Below the pieces are notes generated by a model, which did not search any database, had not been told where the DNA came from, and saw only the letters and a list, made by a program, of their open reading frames with translations. A stretch of 45,581 nt of DNA, from positions 1 to 45,581 of IMG/VR virus record IMGVR_UViG_3300009788_000153, one strand, 5' to 3'. Positions 31,730 through 39,197 of the stretch are shown here, one piece after another; positions within the stretch are counted from its first letter, which is position 1; each line of letters opens with the position of its first letter. Source of the stretch: a virus. The position numbers and the translations under genes are program-made.

Positions 31730-31894
31730 AGCTAACAAGGTCAATGATGCTAGGCCTTCCCATTGCGGGTTATATCTGAGTGTTTTGATTAGGTAGCAAG
31801 AGAGGGTAGCGCTGCAGAGCTTTCCGAATTGCGCTAGGTTATAATCAATCATTTAGACAGCATCAAGGCCCCTGAGAAATCAGGGGCCTTTTTT
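31730..31894 (+). ncRNA. Candidate structured small RNA (about 165 nt)
   Basis: Between a consensus promoter and a strong terminator lie about 165 bases with no ORF. They fold in a plausible way: P1 pairs TGATGCT (31745-31751) with AGCATCA (31859-31865), P2 pairs TTGATTA (31785-31791) with TAATCAA (31842-31848), and P3 pairs TAGCGC (31807-31812) with GCGCTA (31831-31836) inside P2. A small CCC/GGG hairpin (31759-31769) fills the rest. GGCCTT (31753-31758) could instead pair with AAGGCC (31865-31870) and so open the terminator. I do not recognise a family. It could be a trans-acting RNA or an attenuated leader of the downstream gene. Confidence 0.7.
31865..31894 (+). terminator. Intrinsic terminator of the non-coding RNA
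   Basis: AAGGCCCCTGA (31865-31875), loop GAAA, TCAGGGGCCTT (31880-31890), then a run of T to 31894. The stem is 11 bp and perfect, with a GAAA loop. The run again leads into TTGACA, repeating the terminator-promoter junction seen 200 bases upstream. Confidence 0.9.
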
Positions 31895-31895
31895 G

Positions 31896-31924
31896 TTGAC
31901 ATCACTCTCCGTGAGTGTTAAAAT
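31896..31924 (+). promoter_or_regulatory. Promoter of the secreted-protein gene
   Basis: TTGACA (31896-31901), 17 bases, TAAAAT (31919-31924), one mismatch in the -10. The spacer contains the dyad CACTC-TCCGT-GAGTG, a possible operator. Transcription would start about 20 bases before the gene at 31951. Confidence 0.8.
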
Positions 31925-31950
31925 CAGGCATCTGATAAAAGGAGGTATGC

Positions 31951-32355
31951 ATGAAAAAGATTATGACAATGCTGTTGGTATTGATGGTTGTCATGCTGGC
32001 CATGTGGGCCGCGCTCCCGGCTTTTGCTCATCACGCGGACCCTATGGACAGTCCTCTGGCAAGCATCATGCAGGACATGGAATTCAGGGGGATAACCCCG
32101 GACGCTATGCCTTGCAGGGGCTCTGTGGACTGCAAATCCATAGAGTCCGGAAAAACCTTTATGGATCTTTTTGCAACTCTCATTCTGATGGACTCTATGA
32201 ACACAGACAGCGGATCCAGCTTGGCGATTATCGAGGTACGCGCCGGCGCTGATATCTCTGCTGGAATAACTGTGACCGATAATGCAAACGCTGCCGGCCA
32301 GGGACTCCTGCTCCGACATCTGGATGGTGGGCCGGCATTTGCCGGCATTGGTTGA
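31951..32355 (+). CDS. Secreted small protein (moron-like)
   Basis: A 134-residue protein with a strong signal peptide: MKK, a hydrophobic core of about 16 residues and the cleavage site PAFA-HH near residue 26. The mature part has two cysteines (CRG-x4-C) and a beta-rich C-terminus. Its own promoter, a perfect AAAGGAGG site and a following terminator make it an independently expressed unit, as morons are. It is likely to act in the periplasm or outside the cell, perhaps altering host susceptibility. No family recognised. Confidence 0.75.
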   Translation: MKKIMTMLLVLMVVMLAMWAALPAFAHHADPMDSPLASIMQDMEFRGITPDAMPCRGSVDCKSIESGKTFMDLFATLILMDSMNTDSGSSLAIIEVRAGADISAGITVTDNANAAGQGLLLRHLDGGPAFAGIG

Positions 32356-32391
32356 CTGCAGCTGACATAAAACCTGCGTTTTCTGAAAACT

Positions 32392-32424
32392 AAAAGGGCT
32401 CCGGATCTCTCCGGAGCCCTTTTT
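32392..32424. terminator. Bidirectional terminator between converging operons
   Basis: AAAAGGGCTCCGGA (32392-32405), loop TCTC, TCCGGAGCCCTTTT (32410-32423). A long perfect stem has A-rich and T-rich flanks on opposite sides, so it can stop transcripts on both strands. The secreted-protein gene converges here with the minus-strand operon ending at 32449. Confidence 0.92.
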
Positions 32425-32448
32425 ATATGGAGCTGAGTGAGGTTTAGA

Positions 32449-33222
32449 TCAGGTTTTTGTGAGGGCCTCCCCCTCTCCAGGCTCAGGAGTTGGCTCTGGG
32501 CGCTCCTGAGCGACTCCTCCTGATGCCATGTTTGTCCGGATCCTGGCCATCTCCTCCTGATAGCCATAGATATGGAGTCCTGAGCTGTAGGCATACATTG
32601 GGCCATTCTTGAGGCCTGTCTCCTCAGCAACCAGCTGCTTGAGGAGCTCGATGCCTCCAAGATTCGTGGGGAGGCCTGCCCAGAGATCCCATGACCGGAA
32701 AAATACGGACACGCTCAGCACATCAGGAGGTATGACCTTGAAGTCAATGAGCCTCAGACAGGGAGGATCACATTTGCCATCATTGCCAATGCATGTGTCC
32801 AGATCATAGGGAGTGGCGATCTCAATGACGGCATGGTTTGTCAGGGGAGTCTCCTTGAGCATCTTCACTATCCGCTGATACTGTGTGTCTCCCTGGAGTG
32901 GCATGTTGGCATGGATCCTTGTGGCGTATTTGTAGGTCTCGTTTTCTGCCAGGTCTGGATCCATGATGTATCCGGCAAAGTAATCCTCAATATACTCCAT
33001 GGTTGTGGGAGCGGGAATCCCCAGGCCCGGAGGGATATGAGGGACAATATCCATACCAGGGAACTCAATGTAAATGCTGGCCCCTGGGTATTGCTGCCTG
33101 TGCTGTTCTCCCTCAAAGGATCCTCTCTGGATGGCCTGCTTGTAAGCGCCTCCGAAGATGTGCCATACCAGCTGGAACCATGCATCTGATATGGTCTTTG
33201 CATCAATGTGTATTGGCTTCAT
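32449..33222 (-). CDS. Thymidylate synthase family protein
   Basis: A 257-residue TS-fold protein. It has the catalytic Cys155 in CDPPCLRLIDFKV, Arg176 and Asp179 in FFRSWDLWAGLPTNLGG and His217 in YSSGLHIYGY, aligned with the TS active site. Asn187 (PTN) corresponds to the residue that selects dUMP; dCMP hydroxymethylases have Asp there. So it should act on dUMP, either methylating (TS) or hydroxymethylating. The C-terminal tail (RPEPTPEPGEGEAL) is unusual and replaces the normal TS end. The start is at 33222 with AAAGGAG seven bases upstream. It ends the modification operon. Confidence 0.83.
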   Translation of the reverse strand: MKPIHIDAKTISDAWFQLVWHIFGGAYKQAIQRGSFEGEQHRQQYPGASIYIEFPGMDIVPHIPPGLGIPAPTTMEYIEDYFAGYIMDPDLAENETYKYATRIHANMPLQGDTQYQRIVKMLKETPLTNHAVIEIATPYDLDTCIGNDGKCDPPCLRLIDFKVIPPDVLSVSVFFRSWDLWAGLPTNLGGIELLKQLVAEETGLKNGPMYAYSSGLHIYGYQEEMARIRTNMASGGVAQERPEPTPEPGEGEALTKT

Positions 33223-33631
33223 GTTCACGCTCCTTTCTCTCTTTTTCGGCTTTGACAAAAGCCTTTATTTTATCACTGACCATTGTGCCAATTGGATCAT
33301 CTGTATAAAACCGGACCGGCAAATCTCTCTCAATTGCATATATCATCTCCCGGTTTGTACTCTGGCCAATGTAATTCTGACAATTCACAACAAAGATCTC
33401 ATTAGCAAGATCTATTTTTCTGAGATGGAGCTCATCCATGGCATCAGCAACTCCCTCATGTTCTGCCAGGTGATCCGGGATCTCCTCAAGGCTGTACCAA
33501 TAGGGGAGCAAGTGGAGGCCCATTGTGATGGCTTTTTCTTCACGCTCGAGCATCCAGGCACATGCTGCCATAACATCAGTGAAACGTGATGATCCACACA
33601 AGACAATTATCTTTGGTTTATCAGGCAGCAT
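33203..33631 (-). CDS. Nucleoside 2-deoxyribosyltransferase-like protein
   Basis: A 142-residue protein with the N-terminal strand and loop of the family (KIIVLCGSSRF, 7-17), then HLRKIDLANEIFVVNCQNYIGQST (about 68-91), where the acidic residue and Asn lie in the usual positions. Members exchange bases on deoxyribonucleosides or hydrolyse them (dNMP glycosidase type). It overlaps the TS gene by 20 bases, suggesting joint expression. The ribosome-binding site is AAAGGAGGG. The precise activity is unknown. Confidence 0.7.
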   Translation of the reverse strand: MLPDKPKIIVLCGSSRFTDVMAACAWMLEREEKAITMGLHLLPYWYSLEEIPDHLAEHEGVADAMDELHLRKIDLANEIFVVNCQNYIGQSTNREMIYAIERDLPVRFYTDDPIGTMVSDKIKAFVKAEKERKEREHEANTH

Positions 33632-33643
33632 TAACCCTCCTTT

Positions 33644-33958
33644 TTAGTTGGTATAGATGCATTCCATTATCTCTGTGGCATGTTTCTTACTGCCAATGCC
33701 ATCAAGATAATATTCATAATCTTCTGAAAGATTCTCATGACATAAGCAAAAACCAAGAGCTGACAGATTATCCCATATGTCTGAGCAGGCCTCACACATT
33801 TTAAAAACCCTGAAATCCTCCCACTTGCCGGATATGTATCTATATCTCTGACCTTTTATAATGGGCTTATTACATTCACAGCATTTGTGATCTTTTGCTG
33901 CTATTCTGTCTATTGCATTGTAAAACTCTGGATTTGGCTCATCACAATAACAGTCCAT
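33644..33958 (-). CDS. Zinc-ribbon-like hypothetical protein
   Basis: A 104-residue protein with two cysteine pairs (CCECNKP at about 27-33 and CEACSDIW at about 57-64), probably one zinc site, and a helical C-terminus. Start ATG 33958 follows AAAGGAGG and overlaps the stop of the previous gene by one base. It is one of several zinc-binding small proteins in this operon, which may act as DNA or RNA accessory proteins. Confidence 0.6.
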   Translation of the reverse strand: MDCYCDEPNPEFYNAIDRIAAKDHKCCECNKPIIKGQRYRYISGKWEDFRVFKMCEACSDIWDNLSALGFCLCHENLSEDYEYYLDGIGSKKHATEIMECIYTN

Positions 33959-34215
33959 CAGTTGATCCTCCTTTTTTTGAATGGCACAGGAGCCCAGAAA
34001 CAACATATGCGCTTTCCAGTATATCCACATTCAAAGCAACCCGCGCCAATGTAGCATTTTGATTTATCATCCCATGGATAATTGCCTGCTGGATGGCCGT
34101 CTATAGTCTCATAACAACCAGAGCATGAATGTGTAAAACTGTAAATCTCACATAGCCGGCCATCAATGACTTTATAATTGCGCCGGCCGTCAAATTTAAT
34201 ATACTCGATCTCCAT
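33958..34215 (-). CDS. Cys-rich hypothetical protein
   Basis: An 85-residue protein with seven cysteines, including CSGC and CFECGYTGKRICC, suggesting one or two zinc sites. It follows AGGAGG and starts at 34215, adjacent to the stop of the methyltransferase gene. No catalytic motif is seen. It may help a modifying enzyme bind substrate. Confidence 0.6.
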   Translation of the reverse strand: MEIEYIKFDGRRNYKVIDGRLCEIYSFTHSCSGCYETIDGHPAGNYPWDDKSKCYIGAGCFECGYTGKRICCFWAPVPFKKRRIN

Positions 34216-35289
34216 TTAAAATAATACCTCCTGTTGAAAGCGCTTGATGCCAAGGTCCAGAGAATCTCTGTTGATATCAATGCCAATATATCTCCGGCCA
34301 TGTTTCTTGCAGACCTCTCCAGTTGTCTGGGATCCTCCAAAGGGATCCACAATAATGTCTCCAGCTCGAGAGCCGGCTAGGATGCAAGGCTCAATGAGTT
34401 CTGCAGGGAACACGGCAAAGTGTGCCTCCTTGTATGGCTTTATGGGGATGGTCCAGACAGAGCGTTTGTTTTTGCCACTCTCAGAAAAGTCACACTTTTC
34501 TCCTCCCATATGAGGGCGCTGGCCCATTTCTTTTGCGTTAATTTTTTTGCTCCAGTTTGTCCTATCTCTTTTCCCATAATCTTTGGCAGGTTCGTTTATT
34601 GCGGCTGCATTATAATAATATATCTCTGATTTAGCCATTAAAAATAAATATTCATGAGCAGTAGTTGGTCTATCTTTGACACTCTCAGGCATTGGATTTG
34701 GTTTATGCCAAATATTTACACGGTCCTGAGAATATCTGACAATCCGCTCCTCCATAATATGTCCACAACCACAGGGGCAATATATTTCAACTTCTTCTAT
34801 TATATCTTTTCGGAGATACCAACCTGATGCTTGCAAAGCAAAGGCCACACGCCAAGGGATGCCTACTAGATCTTTAGATTTTAGTCCCTTTATTGGCATA
34901 CGGTTAGGCTGAGTTGTAGGTCCTTTCCCATCTATCCATCTTGCACCTTGTTGGCCTCCCCCCGGAGCCTTACCTACTTTTCCACTATTTGTTGCATAAC
35001 TATCTCCCAGATTGAGCCAGAGGGTTCCATCAGGCTTGAGGATCTTGTTGATATGCCGAAATACCTCTGACAGGCGCTCTGTGTAGGCCTCTGGGGAGTC
35101 CTCAAGGCCAACCTGGCCGTCAACCCCATAATCTCTGAGGCCCCAATATGGAGGAGATGTTACACAGCACTGGATGGACTCCAGCTCGAGCTGAGGCAGG
35201 ATCTCAAGACAGTCTCCATGGAGGAGGACAATATCAGGCTCCTCATAATATATTTTATCTTTCAAACTATCAGGGATCATATCACTCAT
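34216..35289 (-). CDS. DNA methyltransferase (N4-cytosine or N6-adenine type)
   Basis: A 357-residue amino-methyltransferase. Motif IV TSPPYW (44-49) precedes the SAM-binding FGG motif in VDPFGGSQTTGE (about 326-337), an order typical of the beta class; SPPY favours N4-cytosine but also occurs in N6-adenine enzymes. A Cys cluster (CPCGCG) suggests zinc. ATG 35289 behind GAGGAG overlaps the Dcm stop by eight bases. No cognate endonuclease is seen, so it likely protects phage DNA. GGATCC, the target of the N4-cytosine enzyme M.BamHI, is very frequent here. Confidence 0.88.
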   Translation of the reverse strand: MSDMIPDSLKDKIYYEEPDIVLLHGDCLEILPQLELESIQCCVTSPPYWGLRDYGVDGQVGLEDSPEAYTERLSEVFRHINKILKPDGTLWLNLGDSYATNSGKVGKAPGGGQQGARWIDGKGPTTQPNRMPIKGLKSKDLVGIPWRVAFALQASGWYLRKDIIEEVEIYCPCGCGHIMEERIVRYSQDRVNIWHKPNPMPESVKDRPTTAHEYLFLMAKSEIYYYNAAAINEPAKDYGKRDRTNWSKKINAKEMGQRPHMGGEKCDFSESGKNKRSVWTIPIKPYKEAHFAVFPAELIEPCILAGSRAGDIIVDPFGGSQTTGEVCKKHGRRYIGIDINRDSLDLGIKRFQQEVLF

Positions 35290-36523
35290 TATTAAAAAGC
35301 TCCTCATAGAGTTTTATTCTCCGGCCAATCCAATGGACAACCGGAGTGGCCATGCTATTGCCCAGCGCCTTATACCTCACATTGTCAGGATGCTTTGCAA
35401 ATCTTTTTGCAGTTGATTCTGAGAAACCAAATGATGTCATGAGATACATTATGATTTCATGATTATATTTTTTAATTGTCCTGCCTATGCCTGGAATGAG
35501 AGTATAATTATCAGGAAAGCCCTGGAGCCTCTCACACTCAACAGGAGTAAATCTCCGGACAATTGAATTGTCTCTAATATATGGTTGCTGTTTCATTCCC
35601 GGCTCTGCAGCAAGAGCGCCTGAGATCCTTCCTTTTTCTCCGATGATCCGGACCTCATCTCTGCTATTTTGAGCAAAAGCAATTAAATCTGTTGCATCCT
35701 TGAAGTCTCTGGACTTCAAGGCGCTGGCCTTATTGTCAGGCTCATAATCTCCAAAGCCTTTCTTGCGATAAGAAATACACATATCTACCATTTGACCACT
35801 GGGGGATTTAAATGGAGAATATGCCTCAGCTCCGATTGTTGGAGCTGTTTCTGCACAAAAAATCATCCGGTCTGAGCCGGACTGTTTCCCTTTGCAGCTA
35901 TCCTCTCCAGAACCTCCTGTAATTGTGGGGGCAACTTCTTGCCTCTCTTCTTTGCTCTTCTTAAAATTCCCGCGCAGGCTTTCGGGCTCAAATAATACCG
36001 CGAGAGATGGTCTCCAGTCTCCAAAATATCCGACAAGAAACACTCTCCTCCTCCGTTGGGGTACTCCGAAGTATTGAGCGTTAAGCACTCTCCATGAAAG
36101 GCCATACCCGAGTTCAGCCAGCCCTCTGACAAAGGTTGAAAAATCCCGTCCTTCGTTAGAGGACAGCACGCCGGTGACGTTTTCCCAAATGACCCAGCGG
36201 GGATTATACTTGGCAATGATTCCCAGATAGACAAGGCAAAGGTTGCCACGCGGATCATCCATTCCTTTTCTGAGGCCAGCAATGCTGAATGACTGGCAGG
36301 GGGATCCCCCGCAAATAAGTCCAAGTTGTCCATGGTCAGGCCACTCCTTATATTTGTTTGCATCCCCATAATTAGGGACGGCAGGATAATGATGCTTTAG
36401 AACTTTGCATGGAAATTTCTCTATCTCTGAGAAAAATGCCGGCTCCCAGCCAAGGCTATCCCAGGCAACAGTGGGAGCCTCTATCCCTGAGAATACGGTT
36501 GCGTATGTAAAAGGATCACTCAT
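35282..36523 (-). CDS. DNA (cytosine-5) methyltransferase
   Basis: A 413-residue C5 methyltransferase. It shows motif I (TVFSGIEAPTVAW, 9-21), motif IV with catalytic Cys76 (GGSPCQSFS), ENV (114-116) and QRRRR (156-160), then a variable target-recognition region and GNSMATPVVHW near the end. ATG 36523 is preferred to 36565 because AGGAG is nine bases upstream. It overlaps the second methyltransferase gene, so both are made together. No restriction gene is present, which points to anti-restriction. Confidence 0.95.
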   Translation of the reverse strand: MSDPFTYATVFSGIEAPTVAWDSLGWEPAFFSEIEKFPCKVLKHHYPAVPNYGDANKYKEWPDHGQLGLICGGSPCQSFSIAGLRKGMDDPRGNLCLVYLGIIAKYNPRWVIWENVTGVLSSNEGRDFSTFVRGLAELGYGLSWRVLNAQYFGVPQRRRRVFLVGYFGDWRPSLAVLFEPESLRGNFKKSKEERQEVAPTITGGSGEDSCKGKQSGSDRMIFCAETAPTIGAEAYSPFKSPSGQMVDMCISYRKKGFGDYEPDNKASALKSRDFKDATDLIAFAQNSRDEVRIIGEKGRISGALAAEPGMKQQPYIRDNSIVRRFTPVECERLQGFPDNYTLIPGIGRTIKKYNHEIIMYLMTSFGFSESTAKRFAKHPDNVRYKALGNSMATPVVHWIGRRIKLYEELFNNE

Positions 36524-36782
36524 TATCTGAGTCTCCTGCAGTTGCTGTATTTGTTTTATTGCCACTTATGCTAGTATAGAGTTGTTTGCGAGTCATTTTA
36601 TTAGTATTGCAAAAAGACATCTTGCAACTCTTGCATTTAATAGCACGTTTATTCCCCAATTTAACTAGGAAAGTACCACTCTGATCAGAAACCCGGAGGA
36701 GCTTCTTTGCATTATACATCTGCTCAGCTCCGCAATTACTGCAAGTGACCTTGATCTGTTTATTTGCCTTGAGGTTTTTCAT
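36516..36782 (-). CDS. Zinc-ribbon protein
   Basis: An 88-residue basic protein with two CxxC pairs, CSNCGAEQMY (14-17) and CKSCKMSFC (50-53), spaced as in a zinc ribbon, and a polar C-terminal tail. It overlaps Dcm by eight bases at its end and the next upstream gene by four at its start. A nucleic-acid-binding role is likely. No closer family. Confidence 0.65.
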   Translation of the reverse strand: MKNLKANKQIKVTCSNCGAEQMYNAKKLLRVSDQSGTFLVKLGNKRAIKCKSCKMSFCNTNKMTRKQLYTSISGNKTNTATAGDSDNE

Positions 36783-37585
36783 TTTGATATTTCCTTTTTA
36801 TATATTCCCGGATTGGACCAGACAAAAACAGGATCTCTCCATTCACGGCCATATGTGCGGCGCTCAGGCCCTTTATAGAGCTGAGCGAATGGCCAAAAGC
36901 CAAGCTCAAGGACTCTGCTTGCTCTGGCCTCAGCTTCTTTGGGAGTCTCATCTCCATATCCAAAGAGTACATAACAGCGTTTTTTCCTGATAGGTATATA
37001 TTTTAAAAGCCTTGAGGCTCTCTCAAGTGCTGGGAGATCTCCTTTTGTATCACAAGCAAACCAGAGCTCTTTAATTTTTATTTTATTGATCAGATCAATA
37101 TGCCATGGCTTGAGGAGCCTTGCATCCAATCCCCCAGCAAAATTAATTCCTTTTCTCTGTTTAGAAAGCATCTCAAAAACATTCTCAATATGAGTCCTTG
37201 AGCAAGCTAATAAATTATTATCCTGAATAATATGTCCTGGCTTTATAGGATATTCCCTTATTGTGGATCCCTCTCTCTTTGGTACAAAACAAAAGCCACA
37301 GCGCCTGATGCATCCTCTGGAGGTTATTGTGACTCCCTCTTTTATGAATCTCCCTGGCACAAAGTCCGCTCCCGGATCATCAAAGGCCGGTCCTCCAATT
37401 TGGACATCTGAATAATGACCGCTCCATGATTTAAAAAGCTTTTGGCCTAATGGGATATCCTCAGTAAAAGTGATAGAGATTTTGACAGGGAGGTCCTCCT
37501 CTGCCCTGAATAGAGGCACATGGCCAATATACACAAGAGGATCCTCCGGAGTCCATTTGGTCTTTCTGGGAAAGACTCTGATCAT
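36779..37585 (-). CDS. Radical-SAM-like protein
   Basis: A 268-residue protein with the radical SAM cluster motif CIRRCGFC (Cys92, 96, 99) and the following PKREG segment. A later region (GGLDARLLKPWHIDLINKIK) fits the SAM-binding barrel. It probably uses an iron-sulfur cluster and SAM to start radical chemistry on an unknown substrate. It sits among DNA methyltransferases and nucleotide enzymes, so DNA or nucleotide modification is plausible. Coupled to both neighbours. Confidence 0.75.
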   Translation of the reverse strand: MIRVFPRKTKWTPEDPLVYIGHVPLFRAEEDLPVKISITFTEDIPLGQKLFKSWSGHYSDVQIGGPAFDDPGADFVPGRFIKEGVTITSRGCIRRCGFCFVPKREGSTIREYPIKPGHIIQDNNLLACSRTHIENVFEMLSKQRKGINFAGGLDARLLKPWHIDLINKIKIKELWFACDTKGDLPALERASRLLKYIPIRKKRCYVLFGYGDETPKEAEARASRVLELGFWPFAQLYKGPERRTYGREWRDPVFVWSNPGIYKKEISK

Positions 37586-37872
37586 GGTCTCATCTCACAA
37601 GCGGAAATATTTAAATCAGGATCCCTCATATAGCCTGTGATGGCTCCCTGGTCCACTTTAAGGATGATAAACCGCTTGCCATCAACACAGAGCTCAGCGG
37701 ACTGATCATCGGCGCGTATGACCTCTATCCGGATCTCAGGGGCCTTAATCTTTTGAGGTTTGCCGTCCGGCCAGAAAGAGATCACTATCATCAGGATCCC
37801 TATCATGAAAAGCAATGCATTTTTTTTATCTTCATATGACCAGGATGATTTTCTAAACTCATCAACTTTCAT
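37582..37872 (-). CDS. Small membrane protein
   Basis: A 96-residue protein with one membrane segment (ALLFMIGILMIVISFW, 19-34) after a polar start, then a beta-rich outer or inner domain. The start MKVDEF behind AAAGGA resembles the start MKVDNY of the next gene upstream. It is coupled to the radical-SAM gene. Unknown function. Confidence 0.6.
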   Translation of the reverse strand: MKVDEFRKSSWSYEDKKNALLFMIGILMIVISFWPDGKPQKIKAPEIRIEVIRADDQSAELCVDGKRFIILKVDQGAITGYMRDPDLNISACEMRP

Positions 37873-37875
37873 GTA

Positions 37876-38019
37876 TCAGTCCTTTCCCTCAAGATCCGCT
37901 TTCATTGCAATGAAGGTCAGGCAGGACCCGCATTTATCCTCCAATGTATTGAGGCGCTCCGTGCATTGTATGCAGATGTTTTCCGAGATCCAACTATCAT
38001 CATAGTTGTCAACTTTCAT
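37876..38019 (-). CDS. 47-residue zinc-finger-like protein
   Basis: A short ORF from ATG 38019 with CIQC and CGSC, a four-cysteine zinc pattern. AAAGGA lies nine bases upstream. The frame before this ATG has no better start. It overlaps the upstream gene's end and lies close before the next. Very small, but with the zinc pattern and the operon position it is probably real. Confidence 0.55.
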   Translation of the reverse strand: MKVDNYDDSWISENICIQCTERLNTLEDKCGSCLTFIAMKADLEGKD

Positions 38020-38335
38020 GGCTTTTATCCTTTCTTGACGGCATAGGAGCGCCTGCATGTGCAGCAGCCAAGATCTCAAAGAGTCTATCAGAGCCATCCT
38101 CTTTCACTACCTGAGCAGCAAGAAAACTCATGAGTTGGCTCAAAGTCTTTAAGCCATTTTCTCTCATGATCTTTCTTGCACATCTATACATAGGAGGAGA
38201 AAGGATAATCTTGGGCTCTGTCTGATGATGGCTGGCATTCTTTATGAGCTCCTTGGCATCATGGATATCCTGAATGATATCTTGAGGGCCTGAATCTTCC
38301 CAGCCGGACGCTGTTGATCTGTTTGTCTTTCTCAT
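38009..38335 (-). CDS. Helical hypothetical protein
   Basis: A 108-residue protein: a polar N-terminus, then helices with LSPPMYRCARKIMRENGLKT and LSQLMSFLAAQVV. The ATG 38335 overlaps the previous stop (ATGA). It ends within the next small gene. No motif recognised. Confidence 0.55.
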   Translation of the reverse strand: MRKTNRSTASGWEDSGPQDIIQDIHDAKELIKNASHHQTEPKIILSPPMYRCARKIMRENGLKTLSQLMSFLAAQVVKEDGSDRLFEILAAAHAGAPMPSRKDKSHES

Positions 38336-38676
38336 CTCTGTCTCTTGCCTCCCTTGCGTTTGAATTTCCTCATGATTCTCCGTTTGCGGATATTCTCCAT
38401 GACAAGCTCGAATAGCAATGAAGCTTTCTCCTGAGTGAAGCCACATTGGACAACCTTTTCTATTACAATAGGAGCAGCTTTCACTGCCATAAGATGAGGG
38501 ATGTGTTTTAGATTATATACAGCCATGGCCGCCGGGAAAGTCTCCATTGCTGCCTTGGCCCACATGGTTTTTGCCTGTAGATTTAATCCAGCTTGGACTC
38601 CCTTGTCCACTGCAACTTTTAAAGAAGCATTGATCTTTTTGAGATCAATTGGTCCAATTGTTATCTTTTTCTCCAT
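38332..38676 (-). CDS. Basic helical hypothetical protein
   Basis: A 114-residue protein with a hydrophobic helical middle (MWAKAAMETFPAAMAVY) and a very basic C-terminus (RKRRIMRKFKRKGGKRQR), which may contact nucleic acid or membrane phospholipids. ATG 38676 behind GGGAGAGG is chosen over 38697. It overlaps the next gene by four bases. Confidence 0.6.
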   Translation of the reverse strand: MEKKITIGPIDLKKINASLKVAVDKGVQAGLNLQAKTMWAKAAMETFPAAMAVYNLKHIPHLMAVKAAPIVIEKVVQCGFTQEKASLLFELVMENIRKRRIMRKFKRKGGKRQR

Positions 38677-38686
38677 AGCCTCTCCC

Positions 38687-38833
38687 CTATTTTGCAACTG
38701 CCATCACAATACAGGTGATAACCGATGCCACAAGCCAAGCTATCAGAGCGGCCACTGGCACAAGTATCTCAAAATGAAGGCCGGCAAAGACGGCCATCCA
38801 TAAACAACCTACACAAAAGATCCTTTCTATCAT
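38687..38833 (-). CDS. 48-residue two-span membrane protein
   Basis: A short ORF with two hydrophobic stretches separated by HFEILVP. Its ATG overlaps the upstream stop (ATGA). It is too short for many gene finders. Possible roles include membrane association of early proteins or an inhibitor of a host factor. Unknown. Confidence 0.55.
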   Translation of the reverse strand: MIERIFCVGCLWMAVFAGLHFEILVPVAALIAWLVASVITCIVMAVAK

Positions 38834-39141
38834 GACCCTTTCTCCTTGTCCAGTTGAAATAAAAAGTTATAGACATCCGCAACAATAAATGGATCCTGAT
38901 GCTTGGACTCCTGCAAGCTCTCCATCATCCATTTATGGCCTCTGTTGAGGAGCTCCAGCATCTCATCAGCTTTTTTGTCCAGCTGAGGATGATCTGTCTC
39001 CAGCCGTATATCAAAGGCAGTCTCATTTGGATCATGAGGATCCATGGCTCCAAAGCCAACAGACTTTTTAGTGAGTATTATCTCTTCCATATGGAGCTTG
39101 GCAAATCGCCGGCCATTCTTTAAAAAGATAATCCTTGTCAT
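38830..39141 (-). CDS. Hypothetical protein, first gene of modification operon
   Basis: A 103-residue protein with a strand-rich start (TRIIFLKNGRRFAKLHMEEI) and two C-terminal helices. It begins 25 bases after the -10 of the operator-bearing promoter, with AAAGGAGAGG before ATG 39141. Being first in the operon, it is probably the earliest expressed. No family recognised. Confidence 0.6.
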   Translation of the reverse strand: MTRIIFLKNGRRFAKLHMEEIILTKKSVGFGAMDPHDPNETAFDIRLETDHPQLDKKADEMLELLNRGHKWMMESLQESKHQDPFIVADVYNFLFQLDKEKGS

Positions 39142-39165
39142 ATGATCCTCTCCTTTCAGGTTTCT

Positions 39166-39195
39166 ATTATATTCTATTCATAATATAATAGTCAA
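39166..39195 (-). promoter_or_regulatory. Promoter with embedded operator, modification operon
   Basis: On the minus strand: TTGACT (39195-39190), 18 bases, TATAAT (39171-39166). The dyad ATTCTATT-CAT-AATATAAT on the plus strand (39171-39189) has one mismatch between arms and the same centre as at 2974 and 44736. It lies inside the end of no gene and only three bases from the HD gene's stop. Confidence 0.8.
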
Positions 39196-39197
39196 GG

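Noticed and set aside
31893-32252. Plus-strand ORF overlapping the secreted-protein gene
   Set aside because: It starts in a terminator T tract and overlaps a gene with signal peptide, ribosome-binding site and promoter.
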